A DNA stretch of 64,000 nt from an uncultured Kordia sp. GTDB lineage: Bacteria > Bacteroidota > Bacteroidia > Flavobacteriales > Flavobacteriaceae. The stretch lies in contig NZ_CANLEA010000010.1 of the NCBI RefSeq assembly GCF_947489565.1, forward strand, positions 168,966 to 232,965, written 5' to 3'. A program made the translations under genes and the position numbers. This document shows, in pieces, positions 62,121-64,000 of this stretch; positions within the stretch are counted from its first letter, which is position 1; every line of letters begins with the position of its first letter. Below the pieces are notes generated by a model, which was not told the DNA's origin, did no database searches, and was given only the letters and a program-made list of their open reading frames with translations.

Positions 62121-62192
62121 TATAGCTATCCGCACTCGCTCTCCCAAATTGATTGGGAGGAGCTCAAACAAATGCTGCTATCACTAACGCGA
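62121..62192 (-). ncRNA. Bacteroidota intergenic structured element (Flavo-1-like?)
   Basis: On the minus strand it begins CGCGTTAGTGATAGCAGC, forms a stem CTCCCAA/TTGGGAG with a 5-base loop, and ends GCGGATAGC. This agrees with my memory of a frequent flavobacterial intergenic motif, possibly Rfam Flavo-1. The 3' half (CCCGACC ... GGGAACGCCC) is absent, so it may be truncated by the mobile element. Confidence 0.4.
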
Positions 62193-62223
62193 AAAAACCA
62201 TCCCGTTTCTAATCTAAAAAATG

Positions 62224-62231
62224 TACTTTTG
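62224..62231 (+). promoter_or_regulatory. -7 box of murQ
   Basis: TACTTTTG matches TAnnTTTG and ends only 4 bases before ATG 62236. Transcription would start at or next to the start codon, giving a leaderless message. It also excludes the ATG at 62221. Confidence 0.5.
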
Positions 62232-62235
62232 TAAG

Positions 62236-63057
62236 ATGGAATTCATCAAAACAACAGAGCAAGATTCTAAGTACAATCATTTAGAAAAAATGAGTGTTTC
62301 GGAACTATTAACCAACATAAACAATGAAGATAAAACGGTTCCGTTAGCGGTTGAAAAAGCAATTCCTGCCATTGAAAAATTAGTTTCTGAAATCGTAATG
62401 AGAATGAAAAATGGTGGTCGTCTGTTCTATATTGGAGCAGGCACAAGCGGGAGACTTGGAATTGTAGATGCTTCTGAATGTCCACCGACATTTGGAGTTC
62501 CACACGAACTTGTTGTTGGACTTATTGCTGGCGGTGACTCTGCTATTAGAAAAGCCGTAGAATTCGCCGAAGATGACACGACACAAGGATGGAAAGATTT
62601 ACAAGAACACAATATCTCTGAAAATGATACTGTTGTTGGTATTGCTGCATCTGGAACAACTCCGTATGTAATTGGAGCTTTAAAAGAATGTAATAAACAT
62701 GATATTTTAACTGGCTGTATTACTTGTAATCATAACAGTCCATTATCAAATGTTTCACAACAGCCCATAGAAGTAATTGTAGGTTCAGAATTTGTAACAG
62801 GAAGCTCTAGAATGAAAGCTGGAACAGCGCAAAAACTAGTGCTAAATATGATTTCTACTGCTGTAATGATTCAACTAGGGAAAGTAAAAGGAAACAAAAT
62901 GGTCGATATGCAACTCAGTAATCATAAGCTGGTAGAAAGAGGTGTAAAAATGATTATGTCTGAATTGCAAGTTCCATTAGAAGTTGCCAAAGAATTATTA
63001 GAAAATCATAAAAACGTACGAAAAGCAATTACGAGCTATGACAAAGAGAACAAATAA
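62236..63057 (+). CDS. murQ: N-acetylmuramic acid 6-phosphate etherase MurQ
   Basis: It cleaves the lactyl ether of MurNAc-6-phosphate to GlcNAc-6-phosphate and lactate in cell-wall recycling. From 62236 (MEFIKTTEQDSKYNHL) the protein has 273 residues, slightly short of the 300 usual in proteobacteria but normal here. The SIS sugar-binding signature IGAGTSGRLGIVDASECPPT is at 66-85; the catalytic Glu is in DASECPPTF. A second SIS stretch is GIAASGTTPYVIGAL. It overlaps the next gene by 20 bases. Confidence 0.95.
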   Translation: MEFIKTTEQDSKYNHLEKMSVSELLTNINNEDKTVPLAVEKAIPAIEKLVSEIVMRMKNGGRLFYIGAGTSGRLGIVDASECPPTFGVPHELVVGLIAGGDSAIRKAVEFAEDDTTQGWKDLQEHNISENDTVVGIAASGTTPYVIGALKECNKHDILTGCITCNHNSPLSNVSQQPIEVIVGSEFVTGSSRMKAGTAQKLVLNMISTAVMIQLGKVKGNKMVDMQLSNHKLVERGVKMIMSELQVPLEVAKELLENHKNVRKAITSYDKENK

Positions 63058-63262
63058 AGAAGTATTATCTAAAGGATTAAAATTAATGGCAGGTTCTTTA
63101 TTCTGTATGTTTGCTGGACCTGTAATTTTACATTCTGCATTTAAAAATCAATCACATCCTTTATATATCCCAGTACTAATTATTGGATTATTAATTGCAG
63201 CTGCTGCAATATTCCTGGCATTCAAAGGACTTCGAAAAATAATGGATTCAATGTTTAACTAG
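63038..63262 (+). CDS. Two-helix membrane protein (DUF6095-like)
   Basis: The protein has 74 residues with helices near 12-33 (GLKLMAGSLFCMFAGPVIL) and 42-65 (IPVLIIGLLIAAAAIFLAF). The segment GPVILHSAFKNQSHP between them recalls the DUF6095 family found beside murQ in Bacteroidota. The gene overlaps murQ by 20 bases and the convergent DinB-like gene by 8 bases. Confidence 0.75.
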   Translation: MTKRTNKEVLSKGLKLMAGSLFCMFAGPVILHSAFKNQSHPLYIPVLIIGLLIAAAAIFLAFKGLRKIMDSMFN

Positions 63263-63779
63263 CTTTTGTATGCTTTAAAACATGTTTTGGTGTAGTAGGA
63301 TTATACCCAAAATTTTCATCTTTAATTTCTACATCCAAGCGATCCATAATATAGGCGATAATAGCATAATGATGAATTGTATGACTATTTGCCTGTGCTA
63401 GCAAAGCTCCTAAGGTGTACTGCAATGTAATATTTCCATCTCCAAGATTATCTTCTACATCTAACAATACATTCAAATCCAATGAATTCAGATCTTTTAT
63501 TTTCTTTGCAATAGCTTCAATTTCAGAAATTGCACAATTACAATCATTCTCCACCACTTTATCTCGGTCTCTTAGAGTCAAGTTAACATGTTTACTATCT
63601 AGACCTTTAAAAATACATTTATAAAAATCCAATACGTGACGGATATGAGATCCAACACTAGAATAATAAGGCCCTACTTCCTTACAACAGTAAGAGTTAT
63701 CATTCAATTCAATTAAAAGATTTTTAGACTTATATAATGTATTAAGAAGAGAGTTTATAACAACAGTATTCATAAGCAA
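63255..63779 (-). CDS. DinB-superfamily protein
   Basis: The product has 174 residues; an alternative ATG at 63773 is equally good. The four-helix DinB pattern with metal-binding histidines is seen: YYSSVGSHIRHVLDFYKCIF and LLAQANSHTIHHYAIIAYIM. Family members bind a divalent metal and include thiol-dependent S-transferases; substrate unknown. Convergent with the murQ operon and upstream of the rRNA end. Confidence 0.82.
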   Translation of the reverse strand: MLMNTVVINSLLNTLYKSKNLLIELNDNSYCCKEVGPYYSSVGSHIRHVLDFYKCIFKGLDSKHVNLTLRDRDKVVENDCNCAISEIEAIAKKIKDLNSLDLNVLLDVEDNLGDGNITLQYTLGALLAQANSHTIHHYAIIAYIMDRLDVEIKDENFGYNPTTPKHVLKHTKAS

Positions 63780-63905
63780 AATTTGTGTCTGTTAATATAC
63801 TAAAAAACTATTAATCATCTTTACTCTATTCATCTTTAGCTTTATTAAATAACAAGATAGGTTCTGGAAAGGTTATTAAACTATAAAAACATTGAGTTTA
63901 TGATA

Positions 63906-63944
63906 CAAAAAAACCCTTATCAATTAAGATAAGGGTTTTAAAAA
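63906..63944 (-). terminator. Terminator of the rRNA operon
   Basis: AAAACCCTTAT (63910-63920) pairs with ATAAGGGTTTT (about 63929-63939), with T runs on the minus strand. It follows the 5S rRNA 3' end directly. Confidence 0.88.
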
Positions 63945-63945
63945 A

Positions 63946-64000
63946 AGGCGGCGACATACTCTCCCACATTTCTGCAGTACCATCTGCGCTAATGGGCTTA
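63946..64000 (-). rRNA. rrf: 5S ribosomal RNA, 3' half (partial)
   Basis: Read on the minus strand, the sequence TAAGCCCATTAGCGCAGATG leads into GGTACTGCAG, then GTGGGAGAGTATGTCGCCGCC, the conserved 3' half of bacterial 5S rRNA. The gene continues beyond the window edge and is the last gene of an rrn operon on that strand. Confidence 0.9.

Overview
The window is AT-rich chromosomal DNA of a marine-type Flavobacteriaceae bacterium (Bacteroidota). The evidence is TAnnTTTG-type -7 promoter boxes, a type IX secretion sorting domain, SusC/FecA-like STN-TonB receptors with FecI/FecR partners, TPR-HTH membrane regulators, Bacteroidota-type tyrosine integrase and typical core genes. The grasp-with-spasm peptide cluster recalls Kordia, but I do not claim a genus.

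Layout. 1-5.4 kb: core genes (GAPDH tail, trmD, rplS, monomeric isocitrate dehydrogenase). 5.6-16 kb: a 2777-residue repetitive surface protein behind a tiny coiled-coil gene, four helically phased direct repeats in its promoter region, then a TPR-HTH regulator. 16-27 kb: mostly minus-strand envelope genes (beta-propellers, lipocalin-like proteins, hydrolase, thioesterase) with two paralogous TetR regulators and an AraC regulator; one TetR gene is bracketed by two nearly identical 16-bp palindromes. 27.4-33.6 kb: a FecI sigma / FecR anti-sigma / STN-TonB receptor operon flanked by two paralogous lipoprotein genes that share an unusual two-box promoter. 33.7-41.9 kb: a six-gene minus operon (pirin, isochorismatase-like, amidohydrolase, YceI, porin, acetyltransferase) with a sigma-54 type promoter, facing a PAS/AAA+/Fis sigma-54 activator. 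42-50.2 kb: MBL hydrolase and HxlR regulator, an AraC relic, a second TPR-HTH regulator, a T9SS subtilase whose catalytic Asp position reads Asn, a double-glycine-leader peptide and a secreted zinc metalloprotease. 50.3-51 kb: truncated IS982-type transposase. 51.2-57.5 kb: small membrane and lipoprotein genes and a RiPP cluster of the grasp-with-spasm type with three precursors. 57.5-62.1 kb: mobile-element DNA with a winged-helix protein, iteron-like repeats, strong hairpins and a tyrosine integrase. 62.2-64 kb: murQ, DUF6095-like gene, DinB-like gene and the 3' end of a minus-strand 5S rRNA.

The most interesting parts are the peptide cluster at 53.1-57.2 kb and the sigma-factor locus at 27.4-33.6 kb. 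In the peptide cluster, ATP-grasp plus SPASM maturases sit with three precursors ending in EF-hand-like acidic cores. Each precursor block is followed by a hairpin and a secreted HAPKKYW-motif protein, and an extra small gene is wedged between the maturases. In the sigma-factor locus, two lipoproteins built from the same CFxFxYP repeat, one carrying a Kazal-like insert, appear to share the locus sigma factor as their regulator. All assignments come from reading the sequence and from memory of protein families; no database search was possible.
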